Below are positions 37,001-51,109 of a DNA stretch of 64,000 bases, one piece after another. The stretch is from positions 248,001 to 312,000 of the forward strand of contig JAVGVS010000181.1 in assembly GCA_032718565.1 (NCBI GenBank). The letters are read 5' to 3'. The stretch is from Distichodus sexfasciatus (taxonomy: Eukaryota; Chordata; Actinopteri; Characiformes; Distichodontidae). The notes below the pieces were generated by a model, which was not told where the DNA came from, did no database searches, and was given only the letters and a program-made list of their open reading frames with translations. Position numbers and translations under genes: made by a program. Numbering within the stretch: position 1 is the stretch's first letter; each line of letters starts with the position of its first letter.

Positions 37001-40000
37001 ATGACTAGCACGAAAAGTACAAGCCTCTCATTATAAAGGAAGGTTGTGTCCAGATGCAAGACATTGTGCCGCAGCATAATTAGCCCTGCATAATTCAAGA
37101 AAGGTTCCAGGAACATTATGAGAACAATCAGTTAAGATGACAGACAACCAGACCTGAACAATTTGTCAAAACTCTTTGTCTTTTCAGACGCTCAGATCTC
37201 CCTGCCCTCGGGCTCAGGTCTAAGGAACACTAAAGGTGCCACAATTACCCTCTAAAGGCACCTTACAAGAGCCCAAAGCGCCACAAAAAGTGGCATTTAG
37301 AAATGGCATAAAAAGCGCTGGTACAATAGAGCCGCAAAAACTGTGTTCCAACGAATAAAACAGCACTTTAAAAACTGGTGTTTTACTATCAATTGCGTAA
37401 AAATATAGGCAAACTGTGGCACTTCTGGTACACATGTAGAAAAAAGGAGCACACATAGACACAAGATTTCACTTGCGAAAGTTTCGCTGACTTTACCGAA
37501 AATTTATTTTTTAAATATACATTAAGGGTCAACTGATTATTTAATATTTAGTAACTACAAGGCACGCAAGTTTGGTACCACTGCTGTCTCTTCTCTCTGT
37601 GCCGTTTGCTCTCGACTCGCTGCTTTAATGTCCCGCCCACAACAGTCTCTGATTGGCTACTACCCATGTGACATATAGCCAATCAACACTGAAGTCTTGT
37701 TGTCACTTACACCACACACACACACACACACGAGTGCGGCGTGAAGCTCCGAGAAGAAGAGGAGAGCTTCAGCTGAGCTTGTTTTTTTGCATATTGGTTC
37801 CAAATATCAGTTATCGGCATCGATATCGGCCCCGAAAAACCAATATCGGTCTGCCTCTAATATATATATCATTATCGGGATTATAAGAGCTTCACATGAA
37901 TGACATCTAAAAATGGAAGATAAAACACAGCAAATGTATGGACCAGTAAACCACAATCTTAGCAAGTACTGACACAGCTGAACCAACATTCTGGATAAAC
38001 CTCAAGAGAATTGCAGATTCAATTGCAATTTAACTAATTACAACAGAATACTACTTCCAGACTACATAAATGAAAGAAATCTGAATCTGGAAAATGTCAA
38101 AACTGCAACACATTTTACACAATCATATAATGATAGTACAGCATCAGCAGGAGGGTCACACTGAGAACCATGTGCATGAGAGACAAGAAGAATTCATCAC
38201 CAACAAATATTGATCCAACACTGCTGTATACTCTCCCTCTCTCCCCCTCCCGGGGGAAAAGATAAGTGGCAAATAAATTCAGCCAATTACCTTAATTGTT
38301 CTCGCAGGGTCAAAAACTAGTCTTCAAGGAAGAGCCATTATTCTCATTTCTAATTGAAAGGCATTTCTATTGTATTTAATATCAATTACATTTACATGAT
38401 GGTTCTTTAGATGCATTTTAGATCTAATTTTACCAAATTTACTTTTTAACCGAAAATATCAGAACATCTTTAATTGAACCTTAGAAAACAGAACGTCGCA
38501 GGTACACATCACAGACTTGCTAGGTTTTCATAAACTGGTCAGTGCGTCCACGCTCATGGAAGCAAGTAGAAATTGGATTGCCAATTATCTTGAATAAAGT
38601 TATTTAATTTTTTTATGTAAATGTATATTATATTTCAGTCATATTAAATACAGATTATCATTCTTTAAAGCCTATCTAATTGCTCGTTTTTTTAAACACA
38701 ACATCTCATAACGTCATTATTTAGGGTTTTTTTAAAATGCATTTAATGCACTCCTGCTATTCATAGATCTTTACACCCAATTTAACTAATTGTGCTAATT
38801 TTGTGGTAAAGTTTTTTCCCTAAAAAATCTGATACATACTAATATTTCACATTTTAAAGTACTGGATTTTAGATGCTACTTGGATTTCCTCGATAGATTT
38901 ATAAATGACATTTCCCCACCAAAATTATTCTCCAATGAAAGTTCAGCCTGCTTTAAAACAACGTTTAAAACATTACATCTCATTACTTCGTTTAGACATT
39001 TCACACAAAAACAAGAGCATCTCTGATTGAACATTAACCAAAAAACAATACTTCAGGCAGTAACATGCCACAGACCAGCTTGGGCTTTATGAATAGTTTG
39101 TTAAATGTGACCTCTTTCAGGAAAGAAAAAAGTGGGAAATAAACTCAGCCAATTACCCTAACAGCTCTCGCAGGGTCAACAAAAAAGTCTTGTAGAGGGC
39201 AGTCGTTTTTCTCACCTCACCATTCAGAGTCTCTCTGCTGTTCACAGCGGCGCTTTGATTATCTAATCAGGTTAAAGCCTGCAGACTGCCAGGCCCAAAT
39301 GCACCACAAGGGAACCGTTCCATAGCATATCTAATTGGATACATTTCAACCGAAGCGTGTCTGGAATATTCCACAACTTTTCTTTCTTCAGCCCAATCGC
39401 ATCATCACACTATATTCAAAAGAACCCCATATTAGCAGTTTTTCACATTATATTAAGCATAAGAAAATGTTCATTTCTTCTGGATGCTTCCTTTTGCCTC
39501 TTTACGTTGACGCTGGAGCCAGAAGAGCGCATATAGAAGCTGGAGCTGTGCTACATGTGTTATTTACACCTGGTTTAGTCTGAAGCATGACACTGTGTTC
39601 CATATGAGCTTGTGTAATACATCTCGCTTCCCATCTTAATGAAATGCATCCATGAGCGGAGCTCTATAAATTCAGGCGGCTCGTAAATGCTGTCTCTTCA
39701 GGACAACAATCACGTTAAAAGCAGGAAGGTACAGCTTGGTGGTCGTGGTCATAGCACGTTTGACCTCTGCACTCTTCCACCTACATCCATACTGAGCACT
39801 CAGTAAGATGGAAAGGTGACGGAATGTGCCGGAAAATCCTGGCCAGGGCTGCTGGGGTTGATCTTGCTTAGGACTAAAGCTGGGCGATATGGCCTAAAAC
39901 ATCATCGCAATATTTTAAACTATATTGTGTTATACATTATATATTTCAATAACTTGAAAGTTCCTCCTAATCACTGTATAAATGTAGAAACTGCTAAATT

Positions 40001-43000
40001 TATTGGTTGTTATTTGTGACTCTGCACGGCAAAACCAGTCGCTTGACGCAAATGTTCAAAACTTAGTTATGTTTTCATGAAAGGGCATAAATCAACCTTC
40101 AAAACGATACCTATATCGAATGAATCGGACGACATATGACTGAGATTAGGGCTGGGCGATAAATCGAGTTTTTTTTAATATATCGATATATTTTCATACG
40201 AGATATAGGATTACACAATATTGTTTATATCGATATAGTTTATTTTGCGGTAAAATTATACTAAGTCGCAAGCGCAAATGTGAAACTCGAGAGCACAAAA
40301 TTAAGAGTCGAGTGCGTGGTTGTAATAATATTGCGTGCAAACTATATTTTTTCTCCCTCGAAAGTCTTTTTTCCTCTCGATGTGTTAAATGGCCTTGCGT
40401 GCAAAGTACATTACCGAAGATGACGGAGGAAGAGGAACAGCGGCAGGTAGGTTAACGCAAGTTATAGTTTATCGACCTTATAATAATTTAATAGTTAGGT
40501 CTTACACGTTTATTAAGCACGCAATCAATGGCTCCCCTTGCCCACTTGTCTGTCCCCAAACTGCCAAAACTAGCCCCTTTCAAACCGCGCGAAAAAATCT
40601 CACTCGAGAAAAAAAGGCGCTCGTCGGTAATCTACTTTGCGCGCGAGGCCATTTAACACATCGAGAGGACAAAAGTCATTCGCGAGAGGAAAAATACAGC
40701 TTGTGCGCAATATCACAATCGCTCACTCGATTCTTAATTTTGTGCTCTCGAGTTTCACATTTGCGCTCGCGCCTTTGAAATTTGCACCCACAATTTTTTT
40801 GCGCAAGCCATTTTGCGCGCTCTAGTTTTGGCATTGATGTGACGCCATACATGTAGGCACTGTTATGAAAAAATAACATCACTGCTGTAAAGGAAAATAA
40901 CAAATAAAAAAATTTATCTTCCATCCCTTGCTGCCACTGGGGGGAAAAATCCCTACCGTCCTGTGAACTCAACTGACAACCAACTTTTTTTTTTCTTAGG
41001 CCCTAGCTTAATTTATTTTCTACTTTTATAACTGAGATATCAACATTCAACAGAGTCGGGTTTCTCCTGTCACGCCAAGTGAGAAACGGAGAAATCTGCC
41101 TTTGAAGTTGACTATCGCCAGAGCACTCTCAGACGCTTGGTGCGGTCGCGGCTACGTTTGCATTTACGGTAGCCTACGCTGCATTCACAGCCACACGGAT
41201 AGCCTACCTGCGTTAGGTTAACTGAACTCGGGAGACGAAGATGGATTTCAGAGAAATATCTTCACGCTAGTCAACCAGTGGATTTACCGTAAATATTGAA
41301 GTAGAGCGGTCAAAACAGAAACTTTTAACATTCTGCTGGAATTGAATTCCTCACCTCAAGAAAGTCACGTTTATAGGATGGAAAGGGTAAGTTTTTCTGT
41401 TAAATTTATTCACAACAGTACAGTATAGACCTTCCACTGTTTCAAAACACTAAAAACAAAAAATCCAAAATTTTATCCCACACAACATAAACGCTCGTTT
41501 TTCCTCGGAAACCTCCGTTGCGACAAGCGACAGTTTTTGCCGTGCAGAGTCACATTTATCAGTTTTGTCTGTACTAACAGGGAAGATTTGACTGAACTGT
41601 ACCATTTTTGCAAGTGCTGACGTTCCACTTGAGAAGCACTCACACAATGTGGATGTTTACATCACGGTAAAAATATTTTTTTTTGTGCACGTAATAACAG
41701 AACTAGTGCTGTTTTTCTTTCCGCTTCCATCTCCAATTAACGTCTCTGGAATGGCGTGGACATTCCTTTCTCTCTCAGCATTCCCGCTTTCCTCCGCTTC
41801 TACTACAAAATTGTGCATGGGCTAGGAGAGCTTTCTGGATGGATAAAGGAGTGAGCTGCTTGCTTTGAGAGAGCAGAGAAGCCAAACTCAAAAGAAACAT
41901 ACATACTGACTGCTTAACATTATTGTGAGGATTTGTACTCAATGTATAATAGTCGGTCACAATATAGTCATATACTACATCGCACGTGGAACAAGCCAAG
42001 CTATATCCAGTATAGTCAACATATTATCCGCCCATACTTAAATCCAGCTTACGCAAGTTTCACAAAGATTCCGACATTCACCAATATATTATTAGATCTG
42101 TTCCTAGCTAAGATCAGATTCTACAACTGCTAAAGGGCAATCTGACACCAATTTTACTGCACGCATATTAGTGCAAAGCTTTAGTTTTAGGGTTTACATC
42201 AATTCCACCGTTATACAGGCCTAATATATACTATTTAAATGTGGTACCTTTCCTAAGAACAAATTTAAGGAAATGAAACTTAAGGAAATATTGGTGAATA
42301 AGGTCTAATGTTAATTTAAGAGAGAACATATAGGTGTAGGCTTAACGTAACTGAACAGCTACACAAATGTATACATTATAGCAGGAATGAATCATGAAAC
42401 CTGTAGCATGTGCTAGATTAGAGAATTATGAGACTCTGTGCTAGGCCGAGAGCAAACACACCCATAAATATTCAGTCATGAACATTACTGCTCAGGGTAC
42501 ACATACAGACCAAAAGCTGAGATGAGCATGGAGGCTGCGTTTTTTCCCATTGCTATGTGTACCGTTCCCCATAGACGAGTGGCCGTACGAGTTCTGGTTC
42601 TCTTTTTGCTGGGAAACCAAGAAGAAACTGCTGGCAGGGACACACACAGAAGCATCACTAGTATGGCACATGCGTAATGTAATCTGCTATTAATACTCTA
42701 ACATTCTAGTTAATAGAATGATGGAATGATGTAAATCAATAAACACTTCCAACCACAAAATTTCACTGCAAATCAATGTAAACAGAAGTATATGCCTTTA
42801 ACTCAATTATTTTAGGCATTTCACACAAAAACAGGAAAAGAAGTGAAAAAAACAGGTGCTGAGTATCCTGCAGCTGCTGTAAATTAGCCTTCGAGTTATC
42901 AATCCCACATAAAATTGCAGCTAATAACAGTTAGTGTCATATAAAGTATCCTAGAGGACAAATCCAACACTCTGTATTCTTGAGCAATTTATACAATTAA

Positions 43001-43290
43001 GGACAGAAGCAGTTTAAGATCTCTCACTGCTTTGACCTGCAGAGGAATAAACTAGAGGACAGGAATGAGGAGTCTCATTATCTTGAGGTTTCATTATCTT
43101 AAGGAAGAAGTCATTACCGCGTCGAGTGAAGCTTGTGATGAGGACAGGATGAGAAAGCAGCTTCTATCTTTTCCCCCGACCTTTAAATACCTTGAGTTCT
43201 CTCCGAATTTTCCAGGCTGGACGACACACGTCAGGAACTTGTAGTCCAAATGGAATAATGAAAACCTTGCCTTCCCTCTATCTCTCTCTT

Positions 43291-43338
<48 letters not shown>

Positions 43339-43543
43339 CTCACTGATATGTCGCTGCAGCTACTCTAGCTTTCCAGCACACTCACCTTTCATAGACACAG
43401 TGAGATGAAGGCAGTGCTGCTCTCTCTTCTTGCTGCATTTCAGATTCGCTCCGTTTCACACAGCACCCGGGCTACCGGCTCTGTCGTGCTGCCCCATGTC
43501 CATATCACAGCTCAGCTCACAACCCTCAGCCGTACTCTACACA

Positions 43544-43582
<39 letters not shown>

Positions 43583-43679
43583 GTTGGAATGAGGCAGGGC
43601 TCACTGTTCTTTCTGTTGTTTGCAGCGCCCTTTCCTTCCTGACAGGATGGCGAGGGATGTAGTGTGTTTGTGTGCATAA

Positions 43680-43722
<43 letters not shown>

Positions 43723-46700
43723 CATGCATACGTGTGCATAGTATCTGTATGGCCTTTATCTGCTTCTGCCTAACAAGTATGGGAAGCAATCTGAGACAAC
43801 ACAACACACTCAGGAACTCACAACTGACAGATACATTTTGGAACCTGGTTGTAATTACCTGCCCAAAACCAAGCGAAAACACCTGTAAAAAGTTGGTAAT
43901 TACCGCACTATACAATTAAAATCCAAAAATACCCAGATGCCCAGAACTGGGCTGTTACGATCAGGAAGTTCATATGGGCACCAGCCGAACATTCCCACTG
44001 AAGGAATTTCTGCAGGAAATAAACACTGGGATTCAAAAAGGAGGGAACGTGGGTGGTGGGGCGGGAGGGGAAACAAGGGTCCCCACCCAAAATGCACGAG
44101 CTATGCTAAGGTCAAAAGGTCAGGCACAGAAATTTCCAAAGAAGAAGAAAAAAAAACGCCTTCAACAACAATGGAGGCCCCATTTCCATGGAACACAGAT
44201 AAAGATCAGAAGAGTCTGTACGGAAAACTCAATCAATATCAAGCTGTTTCATTTTAAACGTCTAGCGCCTGCTTATTTGCTTACAAAATCTTACTAATAA
44301 ATACCAAAGGAATAAAGCTGGCAACGCTGTGGTGCTACTTGACCTGCTCCCTCCCATTTACCAACAGCCTTTGGCATTTCTGGACACAATAATCCTTTAT
44401 TAGGCAAACTGTGAGAGAGAAAAATAACACACTGGCATTCTTTCACAATGTCCTTTTTCTCCCTAAACAACCAAACACAGCTGGGATCTTGTTTATACAT
44501 TTCCTTTACACAAACTTTCGGCTTATAAATAAAGAAATCTGTATACGAGTTTAATAGTATTAATTATTTTTATGTTTTTTGTGTTTTAAGTCTGCTTGCA
44601 AGAGGTTAAACCATCTAGTTGTAGCAATAACAATGCTTTCCACAGAAAAGAGAAGTGAGTTGAGGTAGATTTTGGCAAATAAGCATGTGTACTACCTAGT
44701 GCGTAGAGAGCCGTTAAGCTACGGCCCTGGCTATTTCCTGAGATGCATACTACTGCAAAGAAAAGTATGATAAGAGTGGCCTTACCTACCATATTATTAA
44801 GTGCAGCAGTATGCGGCTTGGGACACAGCCCATGTGCGAGGCAAACAAGCAATGTAGAGAGATTTTGTTCACGAACATTCCACTGCGTAGAATTGTGGCA
44901 CAAAATAACCATACATTTAAAGACAGAAGGTGTGGGCCGTATAAAATCCCAACTCAGACTTTGGATGTCTGGCACAAGCACTACCTTTCCAACATACAAT
45001 AAATGCATCCTAAAATATTGGGCAAATTTAAACACTTAAAAAATCAAATTAAAAAAAGCAATTATCGGCCGATTCTGTTAAGCTTCCTATATTATCAAGC
45101 ATCCCTATTATCTAGTTTGATTAAATCTGGTTCCTCAGCACAATCTGAATCTATAACTCCACAAAAGTCTTGTTACTTTAACATAAAACAAACCTATGGC
45201 CTCATCATCTCATCCCCAATATCCCCAAACAGCCTCTAATTTCCACTTAATTCTCCCCAAGTCTGCTTAGACACGCTTCAGCACTCTTTACTGGCCACAA
45301 ATTGTTTCGTAATATCCCCCACCGAGCGCTGTAATAATTATAATTAGAGTTCATTTAGTTACATAAAAGTCGGCCGGCCGCTTGGAGCGTGTCCCTGAAA
45401 GGCAAGGCGAGCAGACAGAGTCGGTCTTACGCCCGCTTACCTATTAACTTCCCGCTCTAATGCTATCACTGAGCTCAGCAGCATTCCTTCACCCACTTCA
45501 GCACTTCTACTGATTTAGAAACGTTGGCTCGTGTCCAAACCGTGTCGTGCCCTCAAGACTCCAGCTGTGGAAAGCCACACGCTGCAGGTTTTATGGTTAG
45601 TTCTCCCTGACTAACCTGATTCAGCTATTGAGGAATCGACATGAACCAGACTGGGTCGTGTTCCTGCATATAATAAAATTCTTTGCTAATCATTATTCTC
45701 TTAATTCGACATTGCAGTCCCCTTAAGGAGTTGTGACATGTATAAGTGAATGTGAATAATATTTTAATGAAGAAAGAAAGATTGTGGTCAAAATACTGTA
45801 CATGATTGGTACTTTTCTGCTGCTGCTCCGGACAGCACAACACACACAAAAAAGATAGCTTTTTGCAATCTAGTCATAATTCACCATCCAAAGTACTTCA
45901 TAACCACCTGTAAAATGATGTAAACAATCCAGCGGACACTCACAGCCCTGTATGAACAAAATGAAAAATGATCAGATCAATCTCGAAAAATTTGGCTCTT
46001 GATCAGAATGTTTATATAAGCACCCAAAAATTCCTACTAAAAGAACTGCCAACATCTTTGGTCAGAATAATTAGGGGTGTTGAAATCATCACATAATCAA
46101 TGCATCGCAGTGCAGTGGCAGACCAGAATCGATTGCATCATAATGACATTGCTTGGTGATTTTCCGGCATAAAAATTCAGCTTTAAAAGAACATCCTGGT
46201 AGTAATTATGCCCAATCTGCATGCAATGCGAAGTAATATAGAAAAACTGATATAACCATAACTGAATCGAATCATGAGCCCTTCTAAAAATGATGCAAGA
46301 GAGTAGAATAGTGCTGCGCCTGAGGCTAACAAAACTTTGCAAATCTGATTTCCATTGTCATGCTGGCAAATATCGGCCTTAGTGAGCACGGAAGTTCATG
46401 TCTAACCAGTTTTTAACTTTTATAATATTAGGAATATGCCATTTTAATGATGCATTTATCATAATCTGCCATGCAACAAAAGGAAAAATCACAGGTTCAT
46501 TCAACTAAATTGTCAGTAGTGTACAGTAAGCATAAAGTTACTGTACACATCTTGCTACAGAAACGAATTAGGCACGTATTGGTAGTACAAATCCCAATAT
46601 CTGCCATGGTGACTCACTCCAGCCTCTAAACAGCAGGATGAAGTTACCAGTTTATAAATAAAATGCTCAACACCGCCTGACCCAGCTGACTCCAGGCCCA

Positions 46701-49700
46701 ACCCGAACATGACCCTGAACCAGAGATGGGCTCCAGCTTGTCCTCTCGCCCACTCTACCCCAATACACTGAGAGACAATAAAAGCGATCTGCTCTCTCCA
46801 GTAGAGGTGTAAAAGATTTTTTTATGAGCTGAACGACTGAAGGGTGAAAACAGTATGTTTGTTTTGAACGAAAGGAGGGAGAGAGAGAGAGGGCCACTTG
46901 GATGGTTATATTCCTGTCTAATGGCCCATGAAAGGTGAATTATCTTCCTGCACACTTGCAAGCTTCGCAAACTCACGCCGCTTCACACACTTTGCCCCTG
47001 GGCATGAACGGCCTGTGAGAACTCAACACACACACACAGATCAGATTTAATTAAAAGAGAGGAGAGAGATGGAGAAAGCATGTGACAGGGACAGTGAATG
47101 AGAATGAAAGAGAGTGGGAGAGATTTTCAAGGCTAATCTAAAAATATGGGAAATACAGAAATGCTGCAAAGTAAAATCTTCATCGTACTGTAATCTCAAC
47201 TGTAGGGAAATATGATCCCAAGCAAACTATTAGAGGCTGAGAGTCATTTCCTCCCAGTTCTACATTTAGATAACCAACCATTAAGATCTATTTATGGAGG
47301 GAGACGAGCTTCATTTGATTGCTCCAACCACTGAAAGAATCAACACAGATAAAGTTAATTGAGTTTAGCTACAGGGTTGACTTTGAGATTGAGGGAGTAA
47401 ATATTTGTAAAAACTTAAACTTTGAGGGATCAGCGTAATTTAAAACCAAAAGATACACACCGTCCATAATAATGCACTAATGAGTATAGCGGACCAGCGG
47501 ATTCTCACGTGTACTGGGTGTGTTTTCCTTTTAGTGTACGTCTCACAGAGTGGAAGTGACCAGTTTAACCTGTAAGCTTCTGACTCTCCGGTCACATAAA
47601 TAACACAGTTTAGTTCAGTCATAAGCAAGACTCTTCCATGCATCCTCACTCACATATACACACACAAATGATACAAGTCTGCCAGCTGCATCCACTACAG
47701 ACATCAGGCTAAGGCAACAAAATCATACAGGGCAATAGAGGAGAACAATATGGCCTCAAAATCGATGTCATAACTGCACATCCATCAATAATTGAGAAAT
47801 TAGCCTAATTAATTCTATTAATGCTACTGACACATTTGCAATAGAATAAGTACATATGCAAAAAGATATAGACACACACACACACGTTACTATCTTTATG
47901 TGTGCCATCATTGACTGCCATAATGAAGATGCAAAAAAATACTGGGGGTTCTCTGATTATTGCTGCTGTTAATCAGCATTTTAAAATTTATTATTTTTAA
48001 TCTTTTTTACACCAACATGTCAATAAAATTAGTGTGTGTATTTGTTTACTAGTCCAGTTTATAAAAGAAATGGCCTCTACTTTTCGTGTTAAGAATCAGG
48101 CGGGGCAAAATGACCAAAATCTCATAAGCCGATAACAATATGTATTATAATATAGCACATTTTCTGTAAACTCAGTGGAACTTTTGCGAGCAAAATCTCG
48201 TGTCTGTGCACGCTCATATGAAACACCAAAGGTGCCACGCCTGTATTTTTACGTAATTGACATTTGTACATTGTTACATTCCTTAAAATCACAGGTTTTG
48301 CTGTGCTCCAATATGCTGGGACTTTTACGCTATTAAAAATTTTTTGCAGCGCTCTAGTGAATTGTGGTCAAGCGGCGCTTTTACAGGGCTCTAGAAGCAT
48401 GCCTTTGTGGCACCTTTGGCATTCCACAGATCAGAGTGCGAGGGCAGCCAGATCTGAGTGGACATGGAGTGTTTTGAGCGTGCCTGTAGGCAGAGTTGAG
48501 CACACACAGACACAAGACTTTGCTTGTGAAAGTTCCGCATATATAGCGCTGTAGCAGTCTCTCTGTCTACATCCACGTGGAACCGTGGCGACTACTGCAA
48601 ACCCGCATCCAAACCATGAACAAATATTACTGTAAACAGTGTATTTTGCAACGCCACGAAATAAACGATAAAGTATATTATATAACACGTCAGATGGTTT
48701 ATTTTCTCATCCTATATATTTCATCATATCGCACAGCCCTAGTTAAGAACATTATGTAAGCTTTGGTAGAAGGCATCTCACAGCAGACCAATACTGGTTC
48801 AAAATATGGCTCATTAGTCAATACCTTATAATAATACTACACCTGACGTCAGTAACAAAATATTACCTCATTTAGGTTTTTACATATACGCTGCAATTAG
48901 TATAATAAAGCATTTTTCCTTATGAAAACAAGTAATTACATTCAAAAATGTCTTCAGAAAGCTGCAAAAAGCCCAACTTTTCCTTTCTTTACAGGACAAT
49001 CACAACCTCACAAATTTAAACCTTTTCCTCCATTCACACAAATTTGACTTTCCACTTTGTTCCCCACTGCCTCTCTCTTCCAGTTCCCGAGGCTCTGCGT
49101 TTGTCATCATGCTGAAATATTCAGTACTTCCTGCAGGATGCTCCCTCCTGTCCGGCCTGGAGTCAGACGTCTGAGCACAAGTCGGTCATTTCCCCTGTGT
49201 AGGTGACACAACAATCACAATCGTGTGTCCAGGAAAGAGCGAGATCTCAGCCATCCCACACATGGACTGACTTGAAGGTTCACTGTGGTTGAATAATGAA
49301 TATTTCAGCATCACGAGTCCCTCAGTGACTGCTTTGACGGTTCAAAGCTTTTGCTTGGCTCCAGCCACGACGTGAGATTTGAAGATTTAAGTAGGTGCAT
49401 CAGGGGAGAGACAGGAAAGGGCTCTGGGGCGAGCGAGGGACACCAAGTTAAAGAGGGAACGATTAGGCACTTTACTTTGTCTTTGAATGACTTTGCAAAT
49501 CCTCGACAGGCTGAAGCAAGCAAGTCGTTACAGAAATGATGAAAGATTAATACGAGGAAATGAATGGTGGAGTCTGGAGAACCGGCCCCGCATATTCGGA
49601 ACAGTGATTAACGATGATGGAGGGGGATAATTAAGATTTTAGCTCGGATATGAATCTATTTTTTCCTCTCAATTCAGCCACGAACCACTTACGATCATTA

Positions 49701-51070
49701 GAGGAAAAAAAACGATCGACTCTTTTGAAATCCATTATGAAGTTTGTATAGCTAAATCACAGCAGATTGCCTGGATTTTCCCCAAAGCGGCAGATGTAGG
49801 TGATCACTGTGGCCACTGAAAGAGAATTAGACGTAAACTGAGTGATTATGTGTCATTGTGAACACATTACACCACAGCACAGCACACCACAACAAAATGT
49901 GACCTTTGCATTTGACGTTCCAAGAAGGAGCAGTAGGCAGCTTTTGGCAGCCCCCGGGGAGCAGTACTTGGGAAGGTATCGCGCTCAGGAGTACTTCAGT
50001 GGTACCTTTACCAGTTCGGAACTTGAACCGACGGCGTGAATCTCCACTGGTACTACAACTTAGTCCAAGACTAGGCTTAATCCATGAGCAAGACACCAGC
50101 CCCAGATGTTCAGCCTGTTTTGAAGTTTTATTCTAAATGACATCAATGTCGATTTCACCACAGACAACTGATATCAGTCTCCTTGATTAGTAATCATCGG
50201 TATCAGCCCAAAACAAAACACACCGTTTGACCCCTAGAAATTGCTCACTGCATAACTGACTTCACACCAGGCCTTTAGCTGTTGGACGTTCGGTCTCTTT
50301 ACGTGTCTGACTTGGAAGTAAGCACACTTAAAAACTGATATTGATTTCTGGTAACCTGATGTAAGGCTTGAAAAATTGGTGCACTTACAGCGTTGAAGAG
50401 CGGCTATAAATCTCGGTCAACGCGATTAGTGCTCTTGCGTCCCTGCCGCGTAATGAATAAAGACACAACTCACAAAAACACAGAGTCAGGAAAGGATCGA
50501 GTGGAGGCCCAGCTTTAATAAAGTGCCTCATAAATACGGCCGGAATAAAGACGCTTTTCTCGCATCAACACTGCACCTTTGTCGTGGTACTGGCTGGGAG
50601 GGCGGAGGAGTCTGTAAATTCTCTCCAGCCCCCGTCCATTTCCTCTCTGGTGAGTTTGTCTTCCACTCGGGAGAGTCATGAATCAAACTGAGCGGCGGTC
50701 AAAGTCGGCGTCCTCGCGCTCGAGGCGATTCCGCTGCACATCGATCAGGCTGAGGGAGGTTTTTTACGAGTCGCCGTCCATCAGACGGGAGGCGTGCGGC
50801 TTTCGAACGTTAGTCAATCCGACCGAGGAGTGGAACTCAGCAGGGTGGTAAATCTGAGAACGCTTAGACCCTGACGCCTCAGGGATGAGGTCACTTAAGA
50901 AAAAAAAGAGAGAGGGAGAGAGGGAACATGGTTTGAGATGGAGACTGATGGGAGTAGAGTTTGACAGCTGTCTGAGGTACTAGAGGACAGGTGGGAAAGT
51001 GAATTCCACATATTCCATCCCTCTTCTCCAACTATCTACTTTTCTTTCACACTCCACCTCCCTTGGTCAT

Positions 51071-51109
<39 letters not shown>

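Noticed and set aside
44586..45035. A 149-codon minus-strand open frame
   Set aside because: It lies over a hAT MITE that has similar open frames in other copies. No transposase motif is present.
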